64,000 nucleotides of DNA from Haematobacter massiliensis (GCF_000740795.1 NZ_JGYG01000007.1:219654-283653); one strand, 5' to 3'. Shown: positions 26,565-35,706, counted from the first letter of the stretch. Program-made: numbers and translations. The notes: generated by a model not told the origin, from the sequence alone.

Positions 26565-27635
26565 TCAAGCCCGCTGGCCGCGCGGGCGCCATTTTGCTCC
26601 GGCGGGAAAGTCACGCGCCGGGTTGGCGTTACCTGCGCTCATCCCGCGCCGCCATAGATCCCGTACATTGCCGGCCACTTCGGGGTGCTCCGTCAGCCAC
26701 AGGCGGATATCCTGGGCAACACCCGCTTCCGCGCCCGCCCACAGCACCCCGCCGACCCCCCCCTCACGAAGGGCCGGGAGCAGCGCCGGAACCTGCCGGA
26801 GCGCCATGCCAGCGGGCACTTTCTCCAGCGGCGGACCCTCGCCTTCCAGCAGCACGACGCCCCGCGCCTCCGGGCGCAGTATCTCCAGAAGCCGCTGGAT
26901 CACCGGGCGGGCAGCGGCGTCCCCTGCCAGTATCACGTCCTGCGCCTCGCGAAGCGCCGGAACCGCGGGCTCAGTTTCCGGGCCGGAGAGACCGCATCGG
27001 TCGCCCTTCCGTGCCCAGCGTGCCCATTCCGCCCCCGCGCCCCCGCCCTCATGCAGCAGGATATCCATCACAATCCGGCCCGCCTCGGGATCGACAGCGC
27101 GGATCGCGTGACGCCGGACGGCGGGGCGCCAGGCAGGATCGACCGGCAGCGGCAGCCCGTCGGGCCCTGCCTTGGGCCAGCGCGGCGTCATGCCCTCGGG
27201 CGGGAAATGGAAGCGGCCATAGGGCGACCCCGGATCGGCGAAACGTGCAAGATCGCTGCCGCTCAGCGTGAAGCGCCGCCAGTCCCCCATCCGCTCCACC
27301 TCGGCCACGGTCATCTCCCGGAAATCCGCATAGAGCGTTCCTGTCTCCACCGCACCGGTCCAGCGGATCACGGGATGTTCCGTCACACAGAATTCCAGCA
27401 GATGAGAGGCAATGAAATCCACCATCTCCTCCATCCCCGGGCGGTCAGACGCGCGCGCTTCCACCTCCACCCCGTCGACTGTAGGCCGGAAGAAGGCCTC
27501 CCCCATCGGCAGCCGTGCGCGCAGGGCCTCTCCCTGCCGTTCCAGCGTCACGTCCTGCTCCCGCAGGTGCCCGGCAAGTGCCTCGACAAGCGGCCGCGGC
27601 TCGGAGAGCGGTACATGGGCGGCGGCGGTGAACAT
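26565..27635 (-). CDS. DUF2218 / siderophore-interacting flavoprotein fusion
   Basis: 356-aa protein. Residues 1-90 match the DUF2218 domain (start MFTAAAHVPLSEPRPLVEAL); residues ~105-340 match siderophore-interacting proteins of the ViuB/YqjH type: EMTVAEVERMGDWRRFTLSG leads the FAD-binding barrel, and VRRHAIRAVDPEAGRIVMDI plus LHEGGGAGAEWARWARKGD mark flavin and NAD(P)H domains. Such enzymes reduce ferric siderophores in the cytoplasm to release iron. The ATG at 27635 begins the DUF2218 domain; upstream in-frame residues are not family-like. No siderophore receptor or transporter is adjacent. Confidence 0.88.
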   Translation of the reverse strand: MFTAAAHVPLSEPRPLVEALAGHLREQDVTLERQGEALRARLPMGEAFFRPTVDGVEVEARASDRPGMEEMVDFIASHLLEFCVTEHPVIRWTGAVETGTLYADFREMTVAEVERMGDWRRFTLSGSDLARFADPGSPYGRFHFPPEGMTPRWPKAGPDGLPLPVDPAWRPAVRRHAIRAVDPEAGRIVMDILLHEGGGAGAEWARWARKGDRCGLSGPETEPAVPALREAQDVILAGDAAARPVIQRLLEILRPEARGVVLLEGEGPPLEKVPAGMALRQVPALLPALREGGVGGVLWAGAEAGVAQDIRLWLTEHPEVAGNVRDLWRRGMSAGNANPARDFPAGAKWRPRGQRA

Positions 27636-27975
27636 CGCATTTCCTTTCGTCGCGCGGGCAGCCCGAACAGCGAACGCGCATGCTACGAGAGCCCCCGGAT
27701 GATCAGATAGGCACGACGGCGAGGGAAAACCACATCTGCGCCGGTTCCACGCAACCGCAAGAAAGGACATTCTGGTATCCTGGCAGAACTTTCCGGTATG
27801 ATTTCCGCGGTTACCCGGAGACAGTGGAACCGCTTTCCGCTCAGGGCTGTCTCACGCGGCTCCTGTCCGCCCCGCGCCCGCGTCGCGCACGGCCCGCCGG
27901 TCTTGCCAAGACGCGCCGCCGAGCAGACATGGGGGCCAAGGCACCTGCCACCCGAACCATCAGCGGAATGACGCC
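27636..27975. other. Divergent intergenic region ahead of the rhodanese operon
   Basis: 340 bp without a credible gene. It must carry promoters for the siderophore-interacting protein (minus) and the rhodanese operon (plus). Around 27760-27810 the sequence is AT-richer (for example CTGGTATCCTGGCAGAACTTTCCGGTATGATTT in pieces), the best place for a promoter. No regulator site is recognised. Confidence 0.4.
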
Positions 27976-28911
27976 ATGAAACTCTTTTCTCTCACCGCGC
28001 TGGCCGCGATCGGCTGGGCGGCGATCGCCACGGCGGAGACCCCGGCCTTCGGCCCGCTCGTCACGCCCGCCGAACTGAATACGGCCCTCGCCGGGGCCGA
28101 TGCGCCGACGGTGCTCGACATACGGGAGGCCGCCGCCTACGGGCAGGGCCATATCCCCGGCGCGATATCGGCGCCCTATGCGCTATTCCGCGGCCCGGCG
28201 GAAAATCCCGGCCAGCTCGTGCCGGAGAATGTGCTGGAGGACCGCTTCCGGGCGTTGGGGCTGAAGAAGGATCACCCGCTGGTCGTCGTGCATCAAGGCA
28301 AGGACGACAGCGACTTCGGCGCCGCCGCGCGCGTCTACTGGACGCTGAAATCCTCGGGCATCAGCCCGCTCGCCATTCTGAACGGCGGACAGGGCGCATG
28401 GGCGGCGGAAGGGCTGCCGCTGGAGACGCGGGCCAACACCCCCACCCCCTCCGATATCGAGATCACCTTCTCCCACCGCTGGCTCGCCGATGCGCAGGAT
28501 GTGGCCGCCATCGTTGACGGCAAGCAGAGCGCCCGGCTGATCGACGCGCGTCCGCCCGCGTTCTTCAACGGGGATCAGGCGCATCCGCAGATGACCCGGC
28601 CCGGCACCCTGCCGGGGGCGGAGAACGTCTCCCATTCCGTCTGGTTCGATGGTCCGACCACCGTCACCACCGCAGCAGGGGCGGAAGCGGTGCTCCAGAA
28701 ACTCGGCCTGAAGCAGGACGAGGAGATCGTGGCCTTCTGCAACACCGGGCATTGGGCGGCCACGGACTGGTTCGCTCTTTCCGAACTCGCGGGATTGCCC
28801 GATGTGAAGCTTTATCCCGACAGCATGGTCGGCTGGTCGCAGGGCGGCGGCGCGATGGAGAACACGCCCGGCCTGCTCCAGAACCTGATGAACCAGATCC
28901 GGTCCAAGTGA
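27976..28911 (+). CDS. Periplasmic rhodanese (thiosulfate sulfurtransferase)
   Basis: 311-aa two-domain rhodanese. A signal peptide covers residues 1-20 (cut after ATA). The N-terminal domain (VLDIREAAAYGQGHIPGAIS) lacks the catalytic cysteine; the C-terminal domain has the active site FCNTGHWAATDW with Cys255. It transfers a sulfane sulfur from thiosulfate or similar donors in the periplasm. Its stop overlaps the start of a YeeE/YedE sulfur transporter (TGATG), suggesting the pair captures and imports sulfane sulfur or thiosulfate. Confidence 0.92.
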   Translation: MKLFSLTALAAIGWAAIATAETPAFGPLVTPAELNTALAGADAPTVLDIREAAAYGQGHIPGAISAPYALFRGPAENPGQLVPENVLEDRFRALGLKKDHPLVVVHQGKDDSDFGAAARVYWTLKSSGISPLAILNGGQGAWAAEGLPLETRANTPTPSDIEITFSHRWLADAQDVAAIVDGKQSARLIDARPPAFFNGDQAHPQMTRPGTLPGAENVSHSVWFDGPTTVTTAAGAEAVLQKLGLKQDEEIVAFCNTGHWAATDWFALSELAGLPDVKLYPDSMVGWSQGGGAMENTPGLLQNLMNQIRSK

Positions 28912-30050
28912 TGACCACAGCTTCGAGCCAACTCGAAGGCGCCTCCTCCCCCATCGGGGAGGGGGCGAAACGCCTTCTGCTCATCCTGGCGGCCCTGGCG
29001 GCGGTCTTCGCCGTCTCGCTCTTTGCGGGCGCGCGGTACGGGCTGCTGCTCGCCATCGGGCTGGGCTTCGGCATCACGCTCGAGGGGCTGCATTTCGGCT
29101 TTGCCGGACCATGGCGCGCGATGATCCTGCGGCGGGAGCCGGCGGGCCTCCTGGCACAGCTTCTGGCTATCGGCCTTGTGGCCCTCGTGGCCTTCCCGCT
29201 CCTGCAATCCCATCCGGGAGAGTTGGGCGGAGCGGAGGCGCCCGTGGGCTGGGCGATGGTCGGCGGGGCCTTCGTCTTCGGCGCGGCGATGCAGGTCATC
29301 CTCGGCTGCGGCTCGGGAACCCTCGTCAACGCGGGCAGCGGCAATGCGGTGAGCCTCGTGGCCCTGCCATTCTTCTGCCTGGGCAGCTTCCTCGGCGCCG
29401 CGCATCTGCTGTGGTGGACGGACCTCGGCGCCCTGCCGATCATCGTGCTCCGCGGCACAAGCGGCCTGCTGGTCACGCTCGGCCTGCTCGCAGCCGTCGC
29501 TCTCGTCGTGTTTCTCATCGGCAAGCCCGGCACGCGCAAGCTACCGCCCCGGCTGATCTTCGCGGCACTGCTTCTGGCGGCGCTGGCGGTGGGCAACCTC
29601 GTAGTCGCGGGCCAGCCGTGGGGCGTGGTCTACGGCCTTGGCCTGTGGGCGGCCAAGGGCGCGGTCGCCCTGGGCGCAGACCTGTCCGGCAACGGCTTCT
29701 GGGGCGCGCCGGGGAATGCCGCGCGGCTTCAGGCGAGCATCCTGACCGATGTCACCTCCCTCACAAACATCGGCATCATCCTCGGCGCCTTTCTCGTTGC
29801 GGCATGGCGCAGGCACGGCCTCTCGCAGCCGCTGCCGAAACTCCCCGCCCGCGCCTGGGGCGCGGCGATCGTCGCGGGGCTGCTGCTCGGCTATTCCTCG
29901 CGGCTTGCCTTCGGCTGTAATGTGGGGGCCTTCTTCTCCGGTATCTCGACGGGGAGCCTGCACGGCTGGGCCTGGTTCGCGGCGGGGTTTGCCGGTTCCT
30001 GTCTCGGGGTGAAGCTGCGACCGCTGGTCGGGCTGGAGGCCCGCAAATGA
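28911..30050 (+). CDS. YeeE/YedE-family sulfur (thiosulfate) transporter
   Basis: 379-aa membrane protein with about ten helices, duplicated YeeE/YedE (DUF395) repeat. Conserved cysteines are in MQVILGCGSGTLVNAGSGN and SSRLAFGCNVGAFFSGIS, the pattern that in TsuA conducts thiosulfate by transient hydrogen bonding with cysteines. The start at 28911 overlaps the rhodanese stop, so the two are co-translated. Substrate could be thiosulfate or another reduced sulfur species (selenium import is known for a related subgroup). Confidence 0.9.
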   Translation: MTTASSQLEGASSPIGEGAKRLLLILAALAAVFAVSLFAGARYGLLLAIGLGFGITLEGLHFGFAGPWRAMILRREPAGLLAQLLAIGLVALVAFPLLQSHPGELGGAEAPVGWAMVGGAFVFGAAMQVILGCGSGTLVNAGSGNAVSLVALPFFCLGSFLGAAHLLWWTDLGALPIIVLRGTSGLLVTLGLLAAVALVVFLIGKPGTRKLPPRLIFAALLLAALAVGNLVVAGQPWGVVYGLGLWAAKGAVALGADLSGNGFWGAPGNAARLQASILTDVTSLTNIGIILGAFLVAAWRRHGLSQPLPKLPARAWGAAIVAGLLLGYSSRLAFGCNVGAFFSGISTGSLHGWAWFAAGFAGSCLGVKLRPLVGLEARK

Positions 30051-30211
30051 CCCGCCGTCTCACCGCAGGCATCGTCATCGCCCTGCTCGCCGGTTTGCTG
30101 TTCTTCGACCACGCGACCGCCGCGCTGAACCCCTACAAGGCCCCGCCCATCATCGCCCTCGGCTCGGGCGTGGTGGCGACGGGGGGATTCTGCGGCGCGC
30201 TTCCCCAATAG
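30047..30211 (+). CDS. 54-aa single-span membrane protein coupled to YedE
   Basis: A short gene whose ATG overlaps the transporter stop (ATGA). The product starts MTRRLTAGIVIALLAGLLFF, one hydrophobic helix, then a polar stretch HATAALNPYKAPPIIALGSG and a second short hydrophobic part with one cysteine (GGFCGALPQ). The coupling, same strand and immediate adjacency make it a likely real accessory subunit of the YedE transporter. No family is recognised. Confidence 0.65.
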   Translation: MTRRLTAGIVIALLAGLLFFDHATAALNPYKAPPIIALGSGVVATGGFCGALPQ

Positions 30212-30238
30212 CAGCCAGCAGCACGCTCGCCGCGCCGA

Positions 30239-30712
30239 TCACTCGGCAATGAGGGGGCGCGCCGCCCCCTCCGCCACCCGGAGCGCGTCGGCATAGGCCA
30301 GCGCCACCATCAGCCCGCGCCGCCCGCCATTGATCACCACTTCCGCCGCCGCCGCCGTGTCCTCGAACGCGACCGGCACCCGGCGCTTCTGGCCGAAGGG
30401 ACTGATCCCGCCGGTGTGAAAGCCGGTGAGCCGCTCCGCCTTCTCGGGGGGCATCATATGCGCGGACTTGCCCCCGAACGCCGCCGCCACCCGCTTCATC
30501 GACAATGTCCTGTCCGACGGGATGACGGCGCAGGCGGGCTTGCCGTCCACTTCGACCATCAGGGTTTTCAGAACCCGCTCCGGCGGCACCCCGATGGCTT
30601 CCGCCGCATGGAGGCCGATCCGATCCTGCCCGGCGACGTAGTCATACTCGATCGTGCGGAAGGCAACGCCCGCGCGTTTCAGCGCCTGCGTCGCGGGGGT
30701 AGCCGTGCTCAT
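30239..30712 (-). CDS. ybaK: YbaK-type Cys-tRNA(Pro) deacylase
   Basis: 157-aa protein of the YbaK/EbsC family that hydrolyses mischarged Cys-tRNA(Pro) in trans. Features: [20 protein letters not shown], then [20 protein letters not shown] with the catalytic-region lysine, and [28 protein letters not shown], the GGxSPxG loop typical of YbaK. The ATG at 30712 gives the standard length; upstream in-frame sequence overlaps the panB promoter region. It runs convergent to the 54-aa gene and divergent from panB. Confidence 0.93.
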   Translation of the reverse strand: MSTATPATQALKRAGVAFRTIEYDYVAGQDRIGLHAAEAIGVPPERVLKTLMVEVDGKPACAVIPSDRTLSMKRVAAAFGGKSAHMMPPEKAERLTGFHTGGISPFGQKRRVPVAFEDTAAAAEVVINGGRRGLMVALAYADALRVAEGAARPLIAE

Positions 30713-30870
30713 CACCTGCTCCGTTCTGCAAGCGGACCCTAACGCGCTGCGCAGGCGCAGGGAAGCACCGCGCGGCTCTTCCCGTGCTCGCATCCGCAGA
30801 AAATCCTTGCCATCGCGCCGATCTTGGGGAGGATGCGCCCCCAACACGACGCCTTCCGGGGGGAGAGAGG

Positions 30871-31752
30871 ATGAGCGCCACACCACAGACACCCGCGCCG
30901 AAGGGCGGCGCCCGCCGCCTGACGCCAAGCGACATCCGCGCCCGCAAGGGCGGCACGCCCGTTGTCTGTCTCACCGCCTACACCACCCCCATGGCCCGTC
31001 TGGTGGACAAGGAAGCCGACCTGATCCTCGTGGGGGACAGCGTGGGCATGGTGCTCCACGGCATGCCCTCCACCCTCGGCGTCACGATGGAGATGATGAT
31101 CCTGCACGGGCAGGCCGTGGCACGCGGCGTGGAACGCGCGGCGCTGGTGGTGGACATGCCCTTCGGCAGCTATGAGGAAGATCCGGCGCAGGCCTTCCGC
31201 AACGCCGCCCGCCTCATGGCGGAAACCGGCGCGCAGGCGGTGAAGCTGGAAGGCGGTCTCCATATGGCCGAAACCGTGGCCTTCCTGACGGCGCGCGGCA
31301 TTCCCGTGATGGGCCATGTCGGCCTGACACCGCAGTCCGTCAATGCCTTCGGCGGATACCGTGTGCAGGGGCGGGGAGAGGATGCGGCCCGCGTCCGCGC
31401 CGATGCCGCCGCGCTGAGCGAGGCCGGGGCCTTCGCCGTGGTGCTGGAGAAGGTGCCCGCCGCCTTGGCCGATAAGATCACCGCAGAGATCGCGGTTCCC
31501 ACCATCGGCATCGGCGCCAGCGTGGGCTGCGACGGGCAGGTGCTGGTGATCGACGACATGCTGGGCCTGTTCGGCGATTTCCGCCCGAAATTCGTCCGCC
31601 GCTATGCAGAGCTGGGCGGAGCCGCCGCCGAGGCAATCGCGCAATACGCAGCCGATGTGCAGTCGCGCCGCTTTCCCGGGCCGGAACATGTCTTCGCCAG
31701 CGAGCTTCCGGGCACCGCAGGACAGGTGAGCGCAGGGAAGGTCACGTCATGA
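30871..31752 (+). CDS. panB: 3-methyl-2-oxobutanoate hydroxymethyltransferase
   Basis: 293-aa PanB, first committed step of pantothenate synthesis: ketoisovalerate plus methylene-THF to ketopantoate. TIM-barrel motifs: [19 protein letters not shown] (metal/substrate loop), [40 protein letters not shown], and [34 protein letters not shown] precedes the ATG at 30871; upstream residues do not belong to PanB. panC follows after 235 bp. Confidence 0.96.
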   Translation: MSATPQTPAPKGGARRLTPSDIRARKGGTPVVCLTAYTTPMARLVDKEADLILVGDSVGMVLHGMPSTLGVTMEMMILHGQAVARGVERAALVVDMPFGSYEEDPAQAFRNAARLMAETGAQAVKLEGGLHMAETVAFLTARGIPVMGHVGLTPQSVNAFGGYRVQGRGEDAARVRADAAALSEAGAFAVVLEKVPAALADKITAEIAVPTIGIGASVGCDGQVLVIDDMLGLFGDFRPKFVRRYAELGGAAAEAIAQYAADVQSRRFPGPEHVFASELPGTAGQVSAGKVTS

Positions 31753-31991
31753 CCCCCGCTCTCGCCCGCCGCCCGATGATCAGCCTGGAACGGCAAGCCC
31801 GGCGAAGCGTCCGCCCGCGCACCTGCCCCGGACTGTCGGGCGCTTCCCGAAAGGACCCCTCCGGCCGTGACGGACGCGCCCCGCTCCCGACACGGCGGTC
31901 GGCAGAGAGAACACGCCACCCGAGCCGCGACAATCGCGGAAACGCCTGCGCGAGCAGCGTTTCCCCCTGCTCCGCAAAGGCCCGCCCATGA
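31749..31991 (+). other. 80-codon bridging frame between panB and panC
   Basis: An open frame whose ATG overlaps the panB stop (ATGA) and whose TGA overlaps the panC start (ATGA). The predicted product is Arg-, Pro- and Ser-rich with no domain, so protein function is doubtful; it may instead keep ribosomes moving into panC. A GGAAACGC-N11-GCGTTTCC hairpin (31938-31964) lies in its 3' end, 23 bp before panC. Real gene or chance remains open. Confidence 0.3.
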
Positions 31992-32863
31992 CCATCCTCC
32001 GCCACACCGCCGATCTTCGCCCCCGAGTCGCCGGTTGGCGCCGTTCAGGAGAGACTGTGGCCGTCGTGCCGACGATGGGCGCGCTGCATGAGGGCCATCT
32101 CAGCCTCGTCCGCGCGGCCAAGGCGGTGTGCGAGCGGGTTATCGTGACGATCTTCGTCAATCCCCGGCAGTTCAACAGCCCCGAGGATTACGCGAAATAC
32201 CCCCGGACGGAGGAGGCGGATGCCGCGCTCCTCGCTCCCTACGGTGTCGACGTGGTCTTCGTGCCGGAGGCGGAGGAGATGTATCCGCCGGGCTTTGCCA
32301 CGACCGTATCCATCACCGGGATCACCGAGCCGCTGGAAGGCGCGCATCGCCCCGGCCATTTCGATGGCGTCGCGACGGTTGTAACAAAGCTCCTCACCAT
32401 GACGGGCGCCGACCGTGCCTTCTTCGGAGAGAAGGACTGGCAGCAGCTGCTCCTTGTCCGTCGGCTGGTGGCGGATCTGAACCTGCCGGTGGAGATCGTG
32501 GGCTGCCCCACGGTACGGGAGGAGGACGCCCTCGCCCTCTCCTCGCGCAACCTCCGTCTGTCAGCAGACGAGCGGCGCATGGCCGCTGCCCTTCCCGAAG
32601 TCCTTGCCGCCGCCATCCTTGCGATAGAGAGCGGCGCACCTGCCGCCCCGGCGCTGGAAGACGCGCGATCCCGCCTCGGGGCGGCGGGCTTCGAACGGGT
32701 CGAGTATCTGGACCTCCGCGATGCGGAGACGCTTTCATCAGCGCGTCCCGGCATCCCCGCCCGGCTGCTCGTCGCTGCCTGGGCGGGCAACGTTCGCCTT
32801 ATCGACAATATGCCGGTAAATCTTCCCGTACCGATTTTGGAACGGAAGAGCCTGCGGGCCTGA
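31988..32863 (+). CDS. panC: Pantothenate synthetase
   Basis: 291-aa PanC, joining pantoate and beta-alanine with ATP. Class I synthetase-like motifs: [19 protein letters not shown] (HxGH = HEGH), [55 protein letters not shown] and the KMSKS-like loop [12 protein letters not shown]. All catalytic segments are present. It follows panB and completes the two-gene pantothenate unit; panD and panE are not in the window. Confidence 0.96.
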   Translation: MTILRHTADLRPRVAGWRRSGETVAVVPTMGALHEGHLSLVRAAKAVCERVIVTIFVNPRQFNSPEDYAKYPRTEEADAALLAPYGVDVVFVPEAEEMYPPGFATTVSITGITEPLEGAHRPGHFDGVATVVTKLLTMTGADRAFFGEKDWQQLLLVRRLVADLNLPVEIVGCPTVREEDALALSSRNLRLSADERRMAAALPEVLAAAILAIESGAPAAPALEDARSRLGAAGFERVEYLDLRDAETLSSARPGIPARLLVAAWAGNVRLIDNMPVNLPVPILERKSLRA

Positions 32864-32890
32864 ATACCCGCGCCGTCCGATAGCGCAAGA

Positions 32891-32914
32891 CGGCAGGGCT
32901 TGCAGACCCTGTCG
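32891..32914. terminator. Hairpin between panC and the convergent DUF1269 pseudogene
   Basis: CGGCAGGG pairs with CCCTGTCG (one G-U) across an 8-nt loop, 28 bp past panC and 25 bp from the convergent pseudogene end. No strong T-run. Likely a shared, weak or Rho-assisted terminator. Confidence 0.4.
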
Positions 32915-32938
32915 TGCGCGTCCTGTGGGAGGAGGTCG

Positions 32939-33542
32939 TTACGCGTCGGACTTGTGGAAGACCGATTTGAACTTCTCCTTGGTCTTTTCCCACTTCTCCT
33001 CGCGCTCGGCCTTCCGGTCGGCCTTCTTCTCCTCGCGCAGCACGCGGGCGGCCTCGTCGGACGCGGCTTCAGCTGCAGCTTCCGCCCCCATGACCTCGGT
33101 GAGCGTCGCTTCGTAGTTGTAGCGCACGAGTGCACCACCGGTGCTGCTGGCGAGATTGTCGAGGATTTCCGGGCTGCTTTCCTCGATATCCACGAGAATA
33201 CCGGTCTTGCCGGGCGGCAGGGCCGCGCTGATGGTGCTCAGAACCGAGTCGTCATCAATCTCGTTTCCGGTATCTACCAGAGAGCCGAAGAGCGCTCCGG
33301 TCGAGAAGCCCAGCAGGACACCAAGCGGGCCCCCCTAGAATTCCGATAAGCGCACCACCGCCCAATGTTCCTTCGCCGCCGATATTGGTGCCACCATCAC
33401 GGAGCGTGATACGGCCATCGCTCTCGCGATAGACCACCGCGGCTTGATTGATCCGATCCGGGTCCTCTCCCTTGGGCTTGGTAAGCGCCTCATAAGGCTT
33501 GCTATCGTCAAGCTAGGTCACGAGAACGATATTGCGGGTCAT
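32939..33542 (-). pseudogene. DUF1269 membrane protein, inactivated by nonsense and frameshift
   Basis: Reading from the ATG at 33542 gives MTRNIVLVT, then an in-frame TAG at codon 10, then LDDSKPYEALTK, AVVYRESDGRITLRDGGTNI and GGEGTLGGGALIGILGG. At a run of six Gs (about 33330-33336) one extra base shifts the frame; in the next frame it continues with LGVLLGFSTGALFGSLVDTG and the C-terminal VDIEESSPEILDNLASSTGG, ending in an acidic/basic tail (EEKKADRKAEREEKWEKTKE). The joined sequence is a full DUF1269-type protein, so two lesions disable it as read. A sequencing error in the G-run could explain one but not both. Confidence 0.85.
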
Positions 33543-33773
33543 GTTCTTCTCCATCTGCTTGCTGCGAGAGGTAGAAAGCGCGCCCTCCACCAAAGTACAC
33601 CGGCGCGCGTCCGTACAGCTAACGCGCTTCCGCGGCTTGGCAATGCTTCGGCGTGGGTTGGATGGAGGGAAAAATCATCGAGGCCGCGTCCGCGATATGC
33701 CGATCATGACACGCGCGCGACGGCCAAGGGGCCGAAGGCAGGCCATCGGGCGACGGATAACGAGGATGAGGGG

Positions 33774-33968
33774 GACAAGCTATTCGATGAGATGTTGCGC
33801 CTTGAGGAGCAGGCAGCGCTTTTCGAGCCGGTGACGCTGGAGGACATGGCGTTCAAAATCGTCTTCGCGGACGACAACGGCGACATGAACATCGAGCAAG
33901 CGCTTGTCGCCATGTCCTATCGCATGCTCGGCATCGAGCCGCCGGACAGGTTCGGCAAGCCGCTCTGA
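33774..33968 (+). pseudogene. C-terminal remnant of a hypothetical protein
   Basis: The in-frame segment DKLFDEMLRLEEQAALFEPV through TLEDMAFKIVFADDNGDMNI and ALVAMSYRMLGIEP reads as genuine acidic, helical protein, while the frame upstream (33444-33773) is Arg-rich and antisense to the DUF1269 pseudogene. I believe only the C-terminus of a gene survives. The pattern (D/E-rich, ADDNGD) reminds me of small mobile-element-associated hypothetical proteins in Rhodobacterales, but I cannot name a family. A short product from an internal ATG at 33792 is possible. Confidence 0.5.
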
Positions 33969-34127
33969 ACGTCTGGACACCAGCCACCCCGCGTCCAAGA
34001 CGCGGCAACGTCTGAATCCGCCGCTATCAGAGTAAATCAATTGCGTTTGTGTTGATGGGTAAGGAAAGAAGGTGAACGTCAAGATATGAAAAGTTCGCCG
34101 GTAATATCAACTTATTACCTAGTAATC

Positions 34128-34213
34128 TGGTGGCCGCTGTGGGACTCGAACCCACACGGGCATGGCCCGAAGCATTTTAAGTGCTCTCCGTCTACCGGTT
34201 CCGGCAAGCGGCC
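34128..34213 (-). tRNA. tRNA-Leu (anticodon UAA)
   Basis: 86-nt gene including CCA. Acceptor GGCCGCT pairs with AGCGGCC, discriminator A, then CCA at 34128-34130. The D-arm carries the GGAACCGGTAGACG block; the anticodon stem-loop GAGCA-CTTAAAA-TGCTT gives anticodon TAA at 34177-34179. A class II variable arm (CGGGCCATGCCCG region) and T-arm GTGGG-TTCGAGT-CCCAC follow. The adjoining degraded ORFs at 33-34 kb suggest past integration near this tRNA. Confidence 0.96.
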
Positions 34214-34255
34214 TCCTGTCACTCCATTCCATTCCCGCGCAGTCAGTGCAAGAGG

Positions 34256-34684
34256 TCAGTTCCAGCCGGTCGCGATCCAGATCACCGCGACATACCGCCC
34301 GCCCTTGGCAAGCGTGACGAGCAGCAGAAACAGGCTCAGCCGTTCCCGCAGCATCCCTGCAACGACAGTGAGCGGATCGCCCACCAGCGGGAGCCAGCTG
34401 GCCAGCAGCGACCAGCGTCCCCAGCGGCGATACCACCCCTCCGCGCGGCGGATCTGCCCGGGGGATGCGGGGAACCACCTCCGCCCCTCGAACTGCGCCA
34501 GCCAGCGGCCGAGACCATAATTGACCACCGAGCCAAGCACGTTGCCCGCCGTCGCGACGGCCCAGAGCAACAGCAGCGGATGCCCCCCGCGATGAGCCAG
34601 AGCGCCCAGCACCGCTTCCGACTGCATGGGAAGCAGGGTTGCGGCAACGAATGCCGCGGCAAACAAGCCAAGATAAGCGATCAT
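34256..34684 (-). CDS. YqaA-family DedA-like membrane protein
   Basis: 142-aa membrane protein with about four helices. Start MIAYLGLFAAAFVAATLLPM and segments SVVNYGLGRWLAQFEGRRWF, RRWGRWSLLASWLPLVGDPL and VVAGMLRERLSLFLLLVTLA match YqaA/SNARE-associated (VTT) proteins; the G-x-W-x5-W-x-P-x-x-GDP segment is typical. DedA relatives are linked to lipid scrambling and membrane homeostasis; function of YqaA itself is not established. It lies 42 bp upstream of the tRNA-Leu on the same strand. Confidence 0.87.
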   Translation of the reverse strand: MIAYLGLFAAAFVAATLLPMQSEAVLGALAHRGGHPLLLLWAVATAGNVLGSVVNYGLGRWLAQFEGRRWFPASPGQIRRAEGWYRRWGRWSLLASWLPLVGDPLTVVAGMLRERLSLFLLLVTLAKGGRYVAVIWIATGWN

Positions 34685-35706
34685 GGGGCTCCCGTCATGT
34701 CTTCCCCTACCCCAGTTTCCGGCGGGAGAGGAGCGCGCAGAGCGCCGCAGCCGGCTCCCCATCCCACGCGACCCGATAGCGCCATCCCCGCCACCCGCCG
34801 ATCGGATACGGCAGGCCCGGCGAAGCCGCTCCGCCGGAGCGGGTCGCGCGGCCTGCGGCGGTCCCATGGCAGCCGACCGTCCAACCCTCGCGGCATGGCC
34901 GAAAGTGCAGCGTGCTTCGCGCTCACAGTCGCGAAGAGCAGCTAGGGAGCGCAACCGGCCGATCACGTTGGCCGGCTCATGGTCCAACCGCGCGGGAAGC
35001 GCTTTCGTGAAGCTGGGCGTTGAACGATGAGCCTCGTCCTGCACCATGCACAGGGAGTGCCGGAACTCGACGGAGCTTCAATCCGATCAATTCCAGGCGC
35101 GGGGCGCGAACGCCCTCCACCGGGCAGGCGCAGGCCGATCAACCCCGTCCGCGGGGCGTGAACGCTCTCGCATCCCGCCTGTCGGGGCGCAAACGATCAA
35201 TCCCGCGCGCGGGGAGCGCGAAGCCGAATGGGGCCTTCTGCGCCTTGCAGAACGTCTCGCCCCACGTCTGGACCCATGCGAGGAGGAAGAGAGCGCATCC
35301 CGCCCGCCACCGACACCCTTCCTCTACGCGCATCGGCAAACTGCCTCACGGCCAGCTCGCGCGCAGCAGACGCCGAGCGTCGAACGCGAGAGGGATGCGG
35401 AACGCCGCCATTCCCGCGCGCCCGGGCCGCCGTGCGCCGGCCTACCGTGTCCGTGCCGCCGTTTCCGACACCGCGCACCGCTCCCCGGGCCGCAGCACTG
35501 GAAAGGCCCGACCGCGACACCGGCAGAGACCAGCGGTCAGCACGGCTTGCAAAGACACTGACATTGCGGCTGCCCCCGGGTGAATTCCGCGCCGTGCCGC
35601 CCATCAAGCGCAACTTGTTGCCCGGAGTTGCAGTTTCCCATATGTCCCCTCTGGCCACGGGCGGTCCTTCGCGTATCTTCTCGCCCAACTGTCAGCGAGG
35701 CGAGAG
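34685..35706. repeat. 1-kb gene-free tract with degenerate GC-rich repeats
   Basis: No credible gene. Clear repeat members start CGATCAA at 35084, 35136 and 35194 and continue into a CCCG-CGCGGGG core and GCG(T/C)GAA; an intermediate ATCCCG...CGGGGCGCAAACG copy lies at 35170. Spacing is 52 and 58 bp. It resembles, more weakly, the two ~60-bp-periodic arrays at 40.3-41.2 and 43.5-44.7 kb. The promoter of the efflux operon must be near 35600-35700. Confidence 0.5.

Noticed and set aside
25946..26614. Minus-strand proteins made of QHVSTSAR repeats in three frames
   Set aside because: They are translations of the 8-bp tandem array; identical peptide in all frames shows no coding selection.
33444..33773. 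N-terminal half of the 174-codon frame ending at 33968
   Set aside because: It is antisense to the DUF1269 pseudogene and Arg-rich; only the C-terminal part looks like real protein.
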